DNA of 64,000 bases. It comes from Planctomycetota bacterium. Lineage in GTDB: Bacteria > Planctomycetota > UBA1135 > GCA-002686595. The notes under the pieces were generated by a model. It saw only the letters and a program-made list of their open reading frames with translations. It was not told where the DNA came from and did not search any database. Position 1 is the stretch's first letter; each line of letters opens with the position of its first letter. Where the stretch lies: NCBI GenBank assembly GCA_021413885.1, contig JAIOPM010000031.1, positions 124,001 through 188,000 of the forward strand. The letters run 5' to 3'. Position numbers and translations under genes: made by a program. Below are positions 25,795-34,741 of this stretch, piece after piece.

Positions 25795-25800
25795 CCTCCT
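25795..25800 (-). promoter_or_regulatory. Strong ribosome binding site AGGAGG for a TTG start
   Basis: On the minus strand AGGAGG is followed by ATTCC and then TTG. This full consensus Shine-Dalgarno sequence decides the start of the secreted-protein gene. It is notable because many first genes in the window lack one. Confidence 0.7.
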
Positions 25801-25962
25801 AGTTGGACGAACGCCTTCGTGGTCGCGTCGCCTGCGCGGACGTGAAGGCCGAACCGGCGTAAGCGAGCGGAAAACTCCGTCCGCGCGGTTGCGCCGTCGC
25901 TGACAGCCTAGTGCCTCGCGGGCACAATGCGCCGCCGCTCTTCCGCCCTCGAGTGCCCCCGC

Positions 25963-27690
25963 ATGAAGTCACCGACGTTTTCGCTCGTTTCGATCCTCGT
26001 CGCGACGTGGTTCGCGTCCGCCGCCGACGCTCAGGCCCCGCGCACCGCCGAGTCGTGCGTCGTCACGCCGGTGAAGACGGGCCTCGCCGCCGACGCGCCC
26101 GCGGTCTCGATCGTCGTCGAGCACGGCCGCATCGCGCGCATCGTCCCCGCGACCGATCCGTTGCCGCCCGCGATGCGCGTCGTCGACGGCAAGAGCCAAC
26201 TCGCCGTCCCCGCGTTCGTCGACGCGGCGACGTGGGGCGCGTGTGCGACGCCCGAGCCCAAGATCGATCAGGATCTTCCGGCCGACATGCGCGCCGACGT
26301 GCAGATCGACATGCGCGCGGCGAACCGCAAGGGCGTCGAGCCCGCGTTCCGCGCCGCGGCCGCGTTCGACTTCGACGCGTCGAAGCAGAAGGCGTGGCGC
26401 GAGTCGGGTTTCGGAGTCGTGCTCGCGGCGCCGCACGGTCAGATCCTCGGCGGCACCAGCGCGCTCGCGGTGACGCGTGACGCTGCGCCGCGCGACGCGA
26501 TCCTCGCGCCGGACGTCTTCGCGCACGCGGCGTTCGCCGCGACCGGTCAGGGCTATCCGAGCACATTGATGGGCTACACCGCGCAGCTGCGGCAACTGTT
26601 CCTCGACGCGCAGCAGCACGACGAGCTCGCGTCGCGCGCGCTCGCCGGTCGGCCCGGTCCGCGGCCGGCGTTCGATCCCGAGCTCGACGCGCTCGGGCCC
26701 GTCGTGCGCCGCGAACGGCGCGTCGCGTGCGAAGCGCAGCTCGCTCGCGACATCGAGCGCTGGTTGTCGCTCGGCGACGAGTTGGGCTTCGATCCGGTGA
26801 TCGTCGGCGGACGCGAGGCGTTCAAGTGGGCCGACGCGCTCGCGCGCAAACGCATCCCGGTGATCCTGACGTTGGATTGGGGCGACGAGCCCGACGATCC
26901 TAAGCTCGAGAAGAAGAAGGTCGAGAAGCCCGACGCCGCCGCCGAAGCCGCGAAGCGTTTCGTCTATCAGGAACCGCTCGGCGTGCGCGAGGCGAAGCGC
27001 GCGCAGTGGGAGGAGCGCCGTGATTGCGCGAAGGTGCTCGCCGAAAAGGGCGTCGTGTTCGCGTTCGGCACCGGCGCGGCGAGCGCGTCCGATCTGCTCG
27101 GCAAGGTGCGCAAGCAGGTCGAAGCCGGGCTGCCCCGCGACCTCGCCTTGCGCGCGTTGACCGCGGGCTCCGCGGAACTGCTCGGCGCGCCGCGCCTCGG
27201 CGTGCTCGAGGCGGGACGCGACGCCGACTTCGCGCTGTGGACCGCCGATCCGTTCGCGAAGGACGCGCGCGTCGCGACGGTCTTCGTCGACGGCTACGAC
27301 TACGCGTTCGATCTCGCGGCCAAGGCGCCGCTCGAAGGCAAACCCGACGAAGGCGTCGACACGAGCGGCGCGTGGCGCGTCGAGTACGTGTCGAGCGACA
27401 TGCCGATCCCGCCGTCGACGCTCGAACTCGCGATGAAACCGGACGGCGAGGTGACGGGCACGCTCAACGCGCTCGATCCGACGACGCAAGCGCCGGTGTC
27501 GGGCGCGGTCGAAGGCAAGGTCGCGCAGAAGCACATGCGCTTGAAGACGAGCTTGACCCTTCCGCAGTTCGTGATCGAGCTCGCGTACGACGGCGAACTC
27601 GTCGACGACGCGTGGAAGGGGACGGTGACGATGAAGGGTCCGTTCGGCGAGCAGACCGCCGAGTTCACCGGGAAGAAGACGCCGCGCTGA
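25963..27690 (+). CDS. Secreted amidohydrolase-like protein lacking the HxH motif
   Basis: A 575-residue protein with a signal peptide ending in ASAADAQA. The region up to about 470 follows the amidohydrolase/imidazolonepropionase outline: VSIVVEHGRIARIVPA, LAVPAFVDAATWGA where active enzymes have D-x-H-x-H, and the closing LRALTAGSAELLGAPRLGVLEAGRDADFALW. Thus the first metal-binding histidines are replaced, so it is probably not a classic metal-dependent hydrolase. The last 100 residues form a separate beta-barrel-like domain (GEVTGTLNALDP, VTMKGPFGEQTAEFTGK). The two-domain amidohydrolase follows 16 bases downstream, so they form an operon and may make a complex. Confidence 0.7.
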   Translation: MKSPTFSLVSILVATWFASAADAQAPRTAESCVVTPVKTGLAADAPAVSIVVEHGRIARIVPATDPLPPAMRVVDGKSQLAVPAFVDAATWGACATPEPKIDQDLPADMRADVQIDMRAANRKGVEPAFRAAAAFDFDASKQKAWRESGFGVVLAAPHGQILGGTSALAVTRDAAPRDAILAPDVFAHAAFAATGQGYPSTLMGYTAQLRQLFLDAQQHDELASRALAGRPGPRPAFDPELDALGPVVRRERRVACEAQLARDIERWLSLGDELGFDPVIVGGREAFKWADALARKRIPVILTLDWGDEPDDPKLEKKKVEKPDAAAEAAKRFVYQEPLGVREAKRAQWEERRDCAKVLAEKGVVFAFGTGAASASDLLGKVRKQVEAGLPRDLALRALTAGSAELLGAPRLGVLEAGRDADFALWTADPFAKDARVATVFVDGYDYAFDLAAKAPLEGKPDEGVDTSGAWRVEYVSSDMPIPPSTLELAMKPDGEVTGTLNALDPTTQAPVSGAVEGKVAQKHMRLKTSLTLPQFVIELAYDGELVDDAWKGTVTMKGPFGEQTAEFTGKKTPR

Positions 27691-27706
27691 GCGCGAAGGA
27701 CACGCC

Positions 27707-30268
27707 ATGATTCGCACACTGCTCTCGTCGTTCGCCTTCCTCGCTCTCGCCGTGCCGACGCTCCGCGCGTACGGCGAGCATCCGTTCGAAACCGACGCGC
27801 TGCGCAAGCCGGAGCTCGTCACGCACGGCTCGTGCGTCATCCGCAACGTCACCATCCACTCCGCGGTCGGGCCCGCGCGCGTCGGCGACGTGCTCGTCCA
27901 AGACGGCAAGATTCGCGCGCTCGGTGCGGTCGAAGTTGCGGCGGGAGCGTTGGTGATCGACGGGACGGGCAAGCACCTCGCGCCCGGCGTCGTCGATTGT
28001 CACTCGCACATCGCGGTCGCCGACGACGTCAACGAAGGCACGCTCTCGATCACCGCCGACTGCGACATCTCCGACTCGCTGAACCCCGACGACCTCTCGA
28101 TCTACCGCGCGTTGGCGGGCGGCGTGACGACCGCGCGCTTGCTGCACGGCTCGGCGAACGCGATCGGCGGACGCCACGAAGTGATCAAGTTGAAGTGGCA
28201 CGGCCCCGCGGCCGATCTCGTCTTCCGCGGCGCACCCGAAGGCGTGAAGTTCGCGCTCGGCGAGAATCCCAAGCGTTCGAATTCGTCGCCCGGCTCGCGC
28301 TTCCCCGACACGCGCATGGGCGTCGAAGCGATCTTCGAACGCGGCTTCACGCGCGCGAACGAGTACCGCGCCGAGTGGAAGGCTTTCGCGGCCGCGCGCG
28401 CGCGCGGAGAGGATCCGGCGCCGCCGCGCCGCGACGTGCGCCTCGAAGCGCTCGCCGGGATCCTCGACGGCAAGATCGACGTGCACTCGCACTGCTATCG
28501 CGCCGACGAGATCGTGATGCTCTTGCGCGTCGCCGAACGTTACGGCTTCAAGGTCAAGACGCTGCAGCACGTGCTGGAGGGCTACAAGGTCGCGAAGGAG
28601 ATCCTCGCGCACGGCGCCGGCACTTCGACGTTCGCCGATTCGTGGGCGTACAAGATCGAGGCGTACGACGCGATCCCGCAGAACGCGGCGTTGCTCGATT
28701 CGGTCGGCATCGTGAGTTCGGTGAACTCCGACTCGGACGAGATCATGCGGCGTCTCGACACCGAAGCGGCGAAGTCCGTGCGCTACGCCGGGCTCGATCC
28801 GGTGCGCGCGTTGGCGTTGGTGACGCTCAACCCGGCGAAGCAGCTCGGCATCGACGCGCGCACGGGCTCGATCGAAGTCGGCAAGGACGCGGACCTCGTG
28901 CTCTTCGACGGCGATCCGTTGTCGTCGCTCGCGAAGCCGCTGTGGACGATGGTCGACGGCGAGATCCAATTCCAGCGTCGCGACGCGTTCGAGCTCGAGT
29001 CGAAGCCCGCGCCGACGCCGGAGCTCGTCGAGCCCGATCGTTCGAACGGCGTCGCCTGGAACCCGAACGGCGGCCCGACGATCGCGTTGGTCGGCGGCCG
29101 CATCCATCCGGTGACGTCGCCCGACTTCGAGCGCGGCACCGTCGTCATGCAGGACGGCCGCATCGTCGCGCTCGGCACGAATCCGCCGATCCCCGCGAAC
29201 GCGACGGTGATCGACGTCGGCGGTCAGGACGTGTGGCCGGGAATCATCGCGCTCGGCACGCCGCTCGGGCTCTTCGAGATCAGCTCGATCGCGGGCACCG
29301 ACGACCAAGGCGAGATCGGCGGCGATCAGCCCGACTTGCGCGCGGCGTCGTCGCTCGCCGCGGACTCCGCGCACATTCCGGTGACGCGCACCAACGGCAT
29401 CACGCGCGCGCAGAGCGGTCCGATCTCCGGCGGTCCGTTGCGCGGACAGTCGTGCGTCATCCGCCTCGCGGGTGACACGTGGGAGGAACTGCTCGTGCGC
29501 GATCGCGACATGCTGCACGTCGAGTTCCCGCGGATCGCCAACGACGCGAAGAAGCGCACGGAGAAGTCCGACGCGGTCAAGGCGCTCGAGAAGAAGTTCG
29601 AGGAAGCCCGCGAGTACGCGCGCGTCGTCGACGAAGCCGCGCGTCTCGGTCTTCCGCGTCCGGCGTTCGATCCGCGCAAGGCGGCGCTCGCTCCGTACGC
29701 GCGCGGCCAAGGCCGAGTCGCGCTCCACGCTGACAACGCGCAGACGATCCTCGCCGCGGTCGCGTTCGCGCGCGAGCAGAAGCTCGACGCCGTGCTCTAC
29801 GAGGCGCGCGAAGCGTGGAAGGTCGTCGACGTGATTGCCTCCGAGAAGATTCCCGTCGTCGTCGGGCCGGTGCTCGACATGCCGACCGAGGACTACGCGC
29901 CGTACGACGCGCCGTACGCCAACGCCGCGGTGCTCGCGCGCGCCGGCGTGCCGTTCGCGATCGAGTCCGCCGACGCCGAGAATCCGCGCAACGTCGCCTT
30001 CCACGCCGCGATGGCGTGCGCGTACGGCTTGCCGCGCGTCGAAGCGCTGCGCTCGATCACGTACTACGCCGCGCGCATGCTCGGCATGGAGAACGACGTC
30101 GGCTCGCTCGCCGTCGGCAAGGTCGCCGACGTGATCGTGACGCGCGGCGACGTGCTCGAAGTCGCCGCGCCGGTGACGTACTCGTTCATCGACGGCGTCC
30201 AACAAGATCTGTCGAACCGCCAGACGCAGCTCTACGAGCGCTGGAAGAAACGCCTCGCGCCGCGCTGA
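27707..30268 (+). CDS. Secreted tandem amidohydrolase (active-type plus degenerate half)
   Basis: An 853-residue secreted protein made of two amidohydrolase units. Unit 1 (about 40-430) keeps the metal motif in GVVDCHSHIA (His99, His101), a conserved VHSHCYRADEI segment and the closing LVTLNPAKQLGIDARTGSIEVGKDADLV. Unit 2 (about 455-853) has the same flanking strands (ALVGGRIHPV, closing GMENDVGSLAVGKVADVIV), but WPGIIALGTPLG replaces the HxH. So one half is probably catalytic, the other structural. AAGGA seven bases before the ATG is a ribosome binding site. The substrate is unknown; related proteins are annotated as imidazolonepropionase-like peptidases or deaminases. Confidence 0.75.
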   Translation: MIRTLLSSFAFLALAVPTLRAYGEHPFETDALRKPELVTHGSCVIRNVTIHSAVGPARVGDVLVQDGKIRALGAVEVAAGALVIDGTGKHLAPGVVDCHSHIAVADDVNEGTLSITADCDISDSLNPDDLSIYRALAGGVTTARLLHGSANAIGGRHEVIKLKWHGPAADLVFRGAPEGVKFALGENPKRSNSSPGSRFPDTRMGVEAIFERGFTRANEYRAEWKAFAAARARGEDPAPPRRDVRLEALAGILDGKIDVHSHCYRADEIVMLLRVAERYGFKVKTLQHVLEGYKVAKEILAHGAGTSTFADSWAYKIEAYDAIPQNAALLDSVGIVSSVNSDSDEIMRRLDTEAAKSVRYAGLDPVRALALVTLNPAKQLGIDARTGSIEVGKDADLVLFDGDPLSSLAKPLWTMVDGEIQFQRRDAFELESKPAPTPELVEPDRSNGVAWNPNGGPTIALVGGRIHPVTSPDFERGTVVMQDGRIVALGTNPPIPANATVIDVGGQDVWPGIIALGTPLGLFEISSIAGTDDQGEIGGDQPDLRAASSLAADSAHIPVTRTNGITRAQSGPISGGPLRGQSCVIRLAGDTWEELLVRDRDMLHVEFPRIANDAKKRTEKSDAVKALEKKFEEAREYARVVDEAARLGLPRPAFDPRKAALAPYARGQGRVALHADNAQTILAAVAFAREQKLDAVLYEAREAWKVVDVIASEKIPVVVGPVLDMPTEDYAPYDAPYANAAVLARAGVPFAIESADAENPRNVAFHAAMACAYGLPRVEALRSITYYAARMLGMENDVGSLAVGKVADVIVTRGDVLEVAAPVTYSFIDGVQQDLSNRQTQLYERWKKRLAPR

Positions 30269-30280
30269 AACGCGCGACCG

Positions 30281-31621
30281 TCAGGCATGCCCGCGAGCCA
30301 ACGCCCGCGCGTTCGCGATCACCTGGTTGACGCCGATGCCGCGCAGGTAGTTGCTCGCCAACGCGAAGTTCGGCAGCGCGGCGGCGAGCTTCTCGATCGA
30401 CGCGACGCGGCGCGGATGGTCGAGGTCGTAGCGGGGGAGGACCTTCGCGTGGCGCGTGATCGCGAGCAGCTCGGGATCGCCCTCGAGGCGCAACAGCGGC
30501 GCGACCTCGAAGCGCACGACCGAGATCAAGGCGTCGTCGGCGAGCTCGACCGCGAGCGGATTGCGCGCGCCGCCGACGAGCGTGCGCAAGACGACGAAGC
30601 CGTCGGGCGCGGAATCCGGCGCGAGCGTCGAGCTGAAGAGCGTGCCGAGTTGGAGATCGCGCTCGGACTTCGCGACGAGGTAGCCGAAACCGTCGAGCGG
30701 ATGACCGACCTGCGCGCGCTTCCAGACGTGCGCGATCGAGACGAGGCTCTCGTGGACGATCGTTGCGAGCTCGGCCGCGAGCTCGGGCGCGAACGCGGCG
30801 CATAGTTCGCTCGTCGCGCGCGGCGGCGTCGCGAGCACCAAACGCTGCGCGTCGATCACGCCGTTATCGTGGAACGCGCGCCAACGCCCCGGCGCCTTTT
30901 CGAGCGACTGGATCGCGACACCGAGCCGCAGACGGCTCCCGAGCTCGCGCGCCAACGCGCCGGGCAACGCGCCCATGCCGCCGCGCGGCTTGACCAACGT
31001 CGGACTCTTCCCGCTGTGCGAACTCATCGCTTTCAACAAGCTGCCGTGCTCTTCGACCAGCTTGACGACCGCCGGCAACGCGGCGCGCAACGAGATCGAG
31101 CGCGCGTCGCCCGCCCACACGCCCGCCGCGAACGGATCGGCGAACGTCTCCGCGACTTCGCGGCCGAAACGCTCCGCGACGAAATCCCAGAGTGAACCGT
31201 CGAGACCGACGTTCGGAGCGCGAAACCGTTCGCTCGCCGCGCGCAGTTTCGCGGCGACGCCGAGCAACGGCGTCTTCAGGAATGCAGTCGGTGAAGTCGG
31301 CAGCTCGTGCAGCGCGCCGCCGTTGACGAGCCAGCGCTTCTTCGCGCTCTGCGGTGCGGCGACGAGTTCGAGCTCGAGCTCGCGCGCCAACGCGACCGTC
31401 TCGGGCGAGTTGTCTTGCAGAGCCTCGGGCCCGTGCTCCCAACGCAGGCCCGCGACCGACGAACTCGCGACCGTGCGCACGAGCCCGCCGGGCAACGAGG
31501 CCGAATCGACGACGACGACGTTCGCGTTCGCGCCGCGCCCGTGCGCGTACGCGAGCCCGCCGATGCCGGCGCCGATCACGAGCGTGTCGACGCGCTCCGG
31601 CTCGTGGACGTGTTGGATCAT
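30281..31621 (-). CDS. hemY: Protoporphyrinogen oxidase (HemY type)
   Basis: Flavoprotein oxidising protoporphyrinogen IX (or, in the coproporphyrin route, coproporphyrinogen III), 446 residues. The FAD-binding VIGAGIGGLAYAHGRG is at 15-30, followed by VDSASLPGGLVRT. It also has the family segments RWEHGPEALQDN, ADPFAAGVWAGDARSISLRAALP and a C-terminal GVNQVIANAR FAD motif in place of the usual G-x-G-x-x-D-C-I. Its ATG shares one base with the hemN stop (TGATG). This is the last gene of the nine-gene heme operon. Because hemN and hemE are present, the protoporphyrin-dependent route is more likely. Confidence 0.88.
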   Translation of the reverse strand: MIQHVHEPERVDTLVIGAGIGGLAYAHGRGANANVVVVDSASLPGGLVRTVASSSVAGLRWEHGPEALQDNSPETVALARELELELVAAPQSAKKRWLVNGGALHELPTSPTAFLKTPLLGVAAKLRAASERFRAPNVGLDGSLWDFVAERFGREVAETFADPFAAGVWAGDARSISLRAALPAVVKLVEEHGSLLKAMSSHSGKSPTLVKPRGGMGALPGALARELGSRLRLGVAIQSLEKAPGRWRAFHDNGVIDAQRLVLATPPRATSELCAAFAPELAAELATIVHESLVSIAHVWKRAQVGHPLDGFGYLVAKSERDLQLGTLFSSTLAPDSAPDGFVVLRTLVGGARNPLAVELADDALISVVRFEVAPLLRLEGDPELLAITRHAKVLPRYDLDHPRRVASIEKLAAALPNFALASNYLRGIGVNQVIANARALARGHA

Positions 31622-33015
31622 CAGACGGTGCGCGAGAAACGTTGCGTCGTCTGCGAGGTCCGGCCGCGCAGGTACGCGTCGAAAACCATCGCCATGCGGC
31701 GCAGGAACAAGCGGCCTTTCGGCGTCACGTCGACGCGGCGTGCTGAGAGGGTGCAGAAGCCGAGGTCGCGATAGCGCTCGAGCTCGCGCCATTCGACGGC
31801 GAACGTCGCCGCCAAGTCGTCGCGTCCGAGGCGAACTCCGAGCTCGTCGAGGTCGACGCGCATGCCGCACATCAAGTCTTGGATCACCGCGCGACGCAGA
31901 TCGTCGTCGGCGTTGCGCTGCATGCCGCGCACGACCGGCAGCTCGCCGCGCGCGATGCGCGCTTCGTATTCGGCGGCGGTGCGCTCGTTCTGGAAGAACG
32001 CGCCGCCGACGTCGGAGATCGAGCTCATCCCGAACGCGATCATCTCGCGCGCCGGAGCGGTCGTGTAGCCCATGAAGTTGCGGTGCAGGCGCCCATCGTC
32101 GATCGCACGGTACAGCGCGTCGGTCGGCAGCGCGAAGTGATCGAGGCCGATCACCTCGTAGCCGCAAGCGCCGAGCTTCGAGAGCGCGAGCGCGAAGAGC
32201 CGCGCACGCTCCTGCGCCGTCGGCAAGCCGTGTTGCTCGAGTGAACGCTGCGCTTCCTTGAGCCACGGCACGTGCGCGTAGCCGTAGACCGCGAGGCGAT
32301 CGGGCCGCAGCTTGGCGATCGTGTCGAGCGTCGCGCCGAACGTGCGCTCGTTCTGCGCGGGCAAGCCGTAGAGCAGATCGAGGTTGACGCCCTCGAAGCC
32401 GACGCGGCGCGCATGCTCGACGAGCCGCACGGTTTCGTCGGTCGTTTGGTCGCGATGGATGAGCGCCTGCACGTGCGGATCGAGATCCTGCACGCCCATG
32501 CTGATGCGGTTGAAGCCGAGCGCGCGCAACACGTCGACTTGCTCGAACGTCGTGACGTGCGGATGGACTTCGAGCGAGACCTCGGCGCCGGCGACGATCC
32601 GGAAGCGGCGCGACACCATCGCGTACACGCGTTCGAGCTGCCGCGGATCGAGGTGCGTCGGCGTGCCGCCGCCCCAGTGGAGCTGCACGACATCGCGGCG
32701 CGCGCCGAGATGGCGAGCGATGAGTTCGAATTCGCCCTCGAGTGCGTCGAGGTAGCGCTCGACTCGATCGCGACGCTTCGTGATCTCGACCGTGCAGCCG
32801 CAGAAGAGGCACAGACGCGAGCAGAACGGCAAATGGACGTAGAGCGAGAGCGGTTCGCTCGTTCGCAGCGCCGCGCGCTCGATCGCCGCCGTCGCGTCGC
32901 TCGCGCCGAACGTCTCGCTCCATTCCGGCACCGTCGGGTACGACGTGTAACGAGGACCGGGACCCGACAAGTCGAGCAACAGATCGTCCGCGAGGTCGAA
33001 GTCGCCGAGCTTCAT
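31621..33015 (-). CDS. hemN: Oxygen-independent coproporphyrinogen III oxidase
   Basis: Radical SAM enzyme that converts coproporphyrinogen III to protoporphyrinogen IX without oxygen, 464 residues. The cluster motif CSRLCLFCGC gives Cys65, Cys69, Cys72 and Cys74, the pattern of true HemN rather than HemW. Other HemN features are GPRYTSYPTVPEW at 20-32, QLHWGGGTPTHL, DLLYGLPAQ and RNFMGYTT. The start ATG overlaps the hemE stop by four bases (ATGA). The next gene, hemY, starts inside the stop. Encoding an oxygen-independent enzyme next to a HemY-type oxidase suggests operation at low but not zero oxygen. Confidence 0.93.
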   Translation of the reverse strand: MKLGDFDLADDLLLDLSGPGPRYTSYPTVPEWSETFGASDATAAIERAALRTSEPLSLYVHLPFCSRLCLFCGCTVEITKRRDRVERYLDALEGEFELIARHLGARRDVVQLHWGGGTPTHLDPRQLERVYAMVSRRFRIVAGAEVSLEVHPHVTTFEQVDVLRALGFNRISMGVQDLDPHVQALIHRDQTTDETVRLVEHARRVGFEGVNLDLLYGLPAQNERTFGATLDTIAKLRPDRLAVYGYAHVPWLKEAQRSLEQHGLPTAQERARLFALALSKLGACGYEVIGLDHFALPTDALYRAIDDGRLHRNFMGYTTAPAREMIAFGMSSISDVGGAFFQNERTAAEYEARIARGELPVVRGMQRNADDDLRRAVIQDLMCGMRVDLDELGVRLGRDDLAATFAVEWRELERYRDLGFCTLSARRVDVTPKGRLFLRRMAMVFDAYLRGRTSQTTQRFSRTV

Positions 33016-34049
33016 CGCTCGCGCTCCTTCGCGCAGCGCACGAACGCCGCGACGCACTCGGGATCGGTTTCCTTGAACACGCCGTGGCCGAGGTTGAGCA
33101 CGTGCCCCGGCCGACCCGCGACTTCGTCGAGCAACGCGCGCGTGCGCCGCGTCACCTCGTCGGGCGTCGCGAGCAACGCCGCGGGATCGAGATTGCCTTG
33201 GAGCGCGACGCGTTCGCCGAAACGCTCGAACGCGCCGCCGATCGGCGTGCGCCAATCGAGCGCGATCGCTTCCGCGCCGGTGTTCACGAGATCGTCGAGC
33301 AGGTGATCGCCGCCGTGGACGAACAGCACGCGCGGCGTCGCGCCGCCGAGCTCGTTCAAGACCGCGCGCGTCCACGGCGCCGCGTAGCGCAAGTAGTCGT
33401 CGCGACCGAGCGTGCCCGCCCACGTGTCGAAGAGCACGACGGCCTCGGCGCCGTGCGCGATCTGATAGTGGAGATGCCGCGCGACGACGGTCGCGAGCTT
33501 GCCCATCAGCGCCTCGAACGAACTCGTGTCGCGGTACAGCATCGCGCGCGTCGCCGCGAACGACTTCGCGCCCTGGCCCTCGATCGCGTACGCCGCGAGC
33601 GTGAAAGGCGCGCCGCAGAAACCGACCAACGCGGTTTCGTCGGGCAACTCGCGGCGCACGCGGCGCAACGCTTCTCCGACGAAGCCCATCGCGCGCTCGG
33701 GATCGACGTCGCGCAACGCGTCGATCGCGGCGCGCGAGCGCAGCGGCTCGGGGAACGACGGACCGTGCTCGTCGAAGACGAGGTGCATGCCCATCGCCTC
33801 GAGCGGCACGAGGATGTCGCTGAACAGGATCGCGGCGTCGACGCCGAAGCGTCGCACCGGTTGCAGCGTGACTTCGGCCGCGTGCTCGGGCGCGCGGATC
33901 ATCTCGAGGAAGCCGCCGGCCTTCTGCCGCACCGCGCGGTACTCCGGCAAGTAGCGACCGGCCTGACGCATCAACCAGACCGGCGGACGCGGCAGGACCT
34001 CGCGTCGCAACGCGCGCACGAGCAAGCGATCTTCGGAGCGCATCGTCAT
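33012..34049 (-). CDS. hemE: Uroporphyrinogen decarboxylase
   Basis: Removes four acetate carboxyls from uroporphyrinogen III to give coproporphyrinogen III in the cytosol; 345 residues, the normal length. Visible motifs are PPVWLMRQAGRYLPEYR at 22-38, ILFSDILVPLEAMG with the catalytic Asp, FCGAPFTLAAYAIEG and the closing GHVLNLGHGV. The ATG at 34049 overlaps the response regulator stop (ATGA). A second in-frame ATG two codons later is possible. The open frame continues upstream but only as antisense/shadow of the regulator. It resumes the heme pathway after the two regulatory genes. Confidence 0.94.
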   Translation of the reverse strand: MTMRSEDRLLVRALRREVLPRPPVWLMRQAGRYLPEYRAVRQKAGGFLEMIRAPEHAAEVTLQPVRRFGVDAAILFSDILVPLEAMGMHLVFDEHGPSFPEPLRSRAAIDALRDVDPERAMGFVGEALRRVRRELPDETALVGFCGAPFTLAAYAIEGQGAKSFAATRAMLYRDTSSFEALMGKLATVVARHLHYQIAHGAEAVVLFDTWAGTLGRDDYLRYAAPWTRAVLNELGGATPRVLFVHGGDHLLDDLVNTGAEAIALDWRTPIGGAFERFGERVALQGNLDPAALLATPDEVTRRTRALLDEVAGRPGHVLNLGHGVFKETDPECVAAFVRCAKERER

Positions 34050-34741
34050 GGCGTCAGTCGGTAGCCCGTGCCGCGGACCGTGTGGATGTAGCGCGGGTTC
34101 TGGGGATCGGGTTCGAGCAAGCGCCGCAGCCGTACGATGAAGTTGTCGATCGTGCGCTCGGTCGGGAACGCTTCGTAACCCCACACGCGCTCGAGGATCT
34201 CCGCGCGCGAGATCACGTCGCCCGGATGTTCGGCGAGCGCGCGCAGGATCAGGATCTCTTTCGTCGAGAGCTGGTAGACCTTGCCGCCGACGCTCGCCGC
34301 GTACGTCTTGAAGTCGACGCTCGCTTCGCCGAGCACCAACCGATCGCCGAACGTCGTCTTCGAACGCGCCCATTGCGCGCGCTTCAGGATCGCGGCGACG
34401 CGCAACATCAGCTCGCGCAGCTCGAAGGGCTTACCCAAATAGTCGTCGCCACCGAGCTCCAAACCGCGGATTCGATCATCCGCGTCCGAACGCGCGGTCA
34501 AGAAGAGGATCGGCACGTCGACCTTCTCGGCGCGCAACGTCGCGCACACGCCGAAGCCGTCCATGCCGGGCAACATCACGTCGAGCAACACCAACGCCGG
34601 CGGCGCCGCGCGGATGCGATCGAGCGCTTCGAGGCCGTCGCCGACGACGTCGACGGAGTAGCCCTCGAGCTCGAGGTTGTCGGCGATCACTTCGGCCAAG
34701 TGAACTTCGTCCTCGACGACCAACAGCTTCTCACCACTCAC
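34046..34741 (-). CDS. OmpR/PhoB-family response regulator
   Basis: A 231-residue two-domain regulator. The receiver domain has LVVEDE at 7-12, the phosphorylation site Asp54 in VLLDVMLPGMDG, Thr in FLTAR and the invariant Lys in DDYLGKPF. The winged-helix DNA-binding domain has QLSTKEILILRALAEHPGDVISRAEIL and ERTIDNFIVRLRRLLE, then YIHTVRGTGYRL. It is of the OmpR/PhoB class, which binds tandem direct repeats. A GTG start overlaps the kinase stop (GTGA). It lies inside the heme operon between the kinase gene and hemE, so its synthesis is tied to that of the heme enzymes. Its likely targets include this operon. Confidence 0.92.
   Translation of the reverse strand: MSGEKLLVVEDEVHLAEVIADNLELEGYSVDVVGDGLEALDRIRAAPPALVLLDVMLPGMDGFGVCATLRAEKVDVPILFLTARSDADDRIRGLELGGDDYLGKPFELRELMLRVAAILKRAQWARSKTTFGDRLVLGEASVDFKTYAASVGGKVYQLSTKEILILRALAEHPGDVISRAEILERVWGYEAFPTERTIDNFIVRLRRLLEPDPQNPRYIHTVRGTGYRLTP

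Noticed and set aside
30281..31621. Frameshift at the hemN/hemY junction because a long open frame runs through both
   Set aside because: Each gene is complete in its own frame with a normal TGATG junction; the long frame upstream of hemY is only a shadow of hemN.
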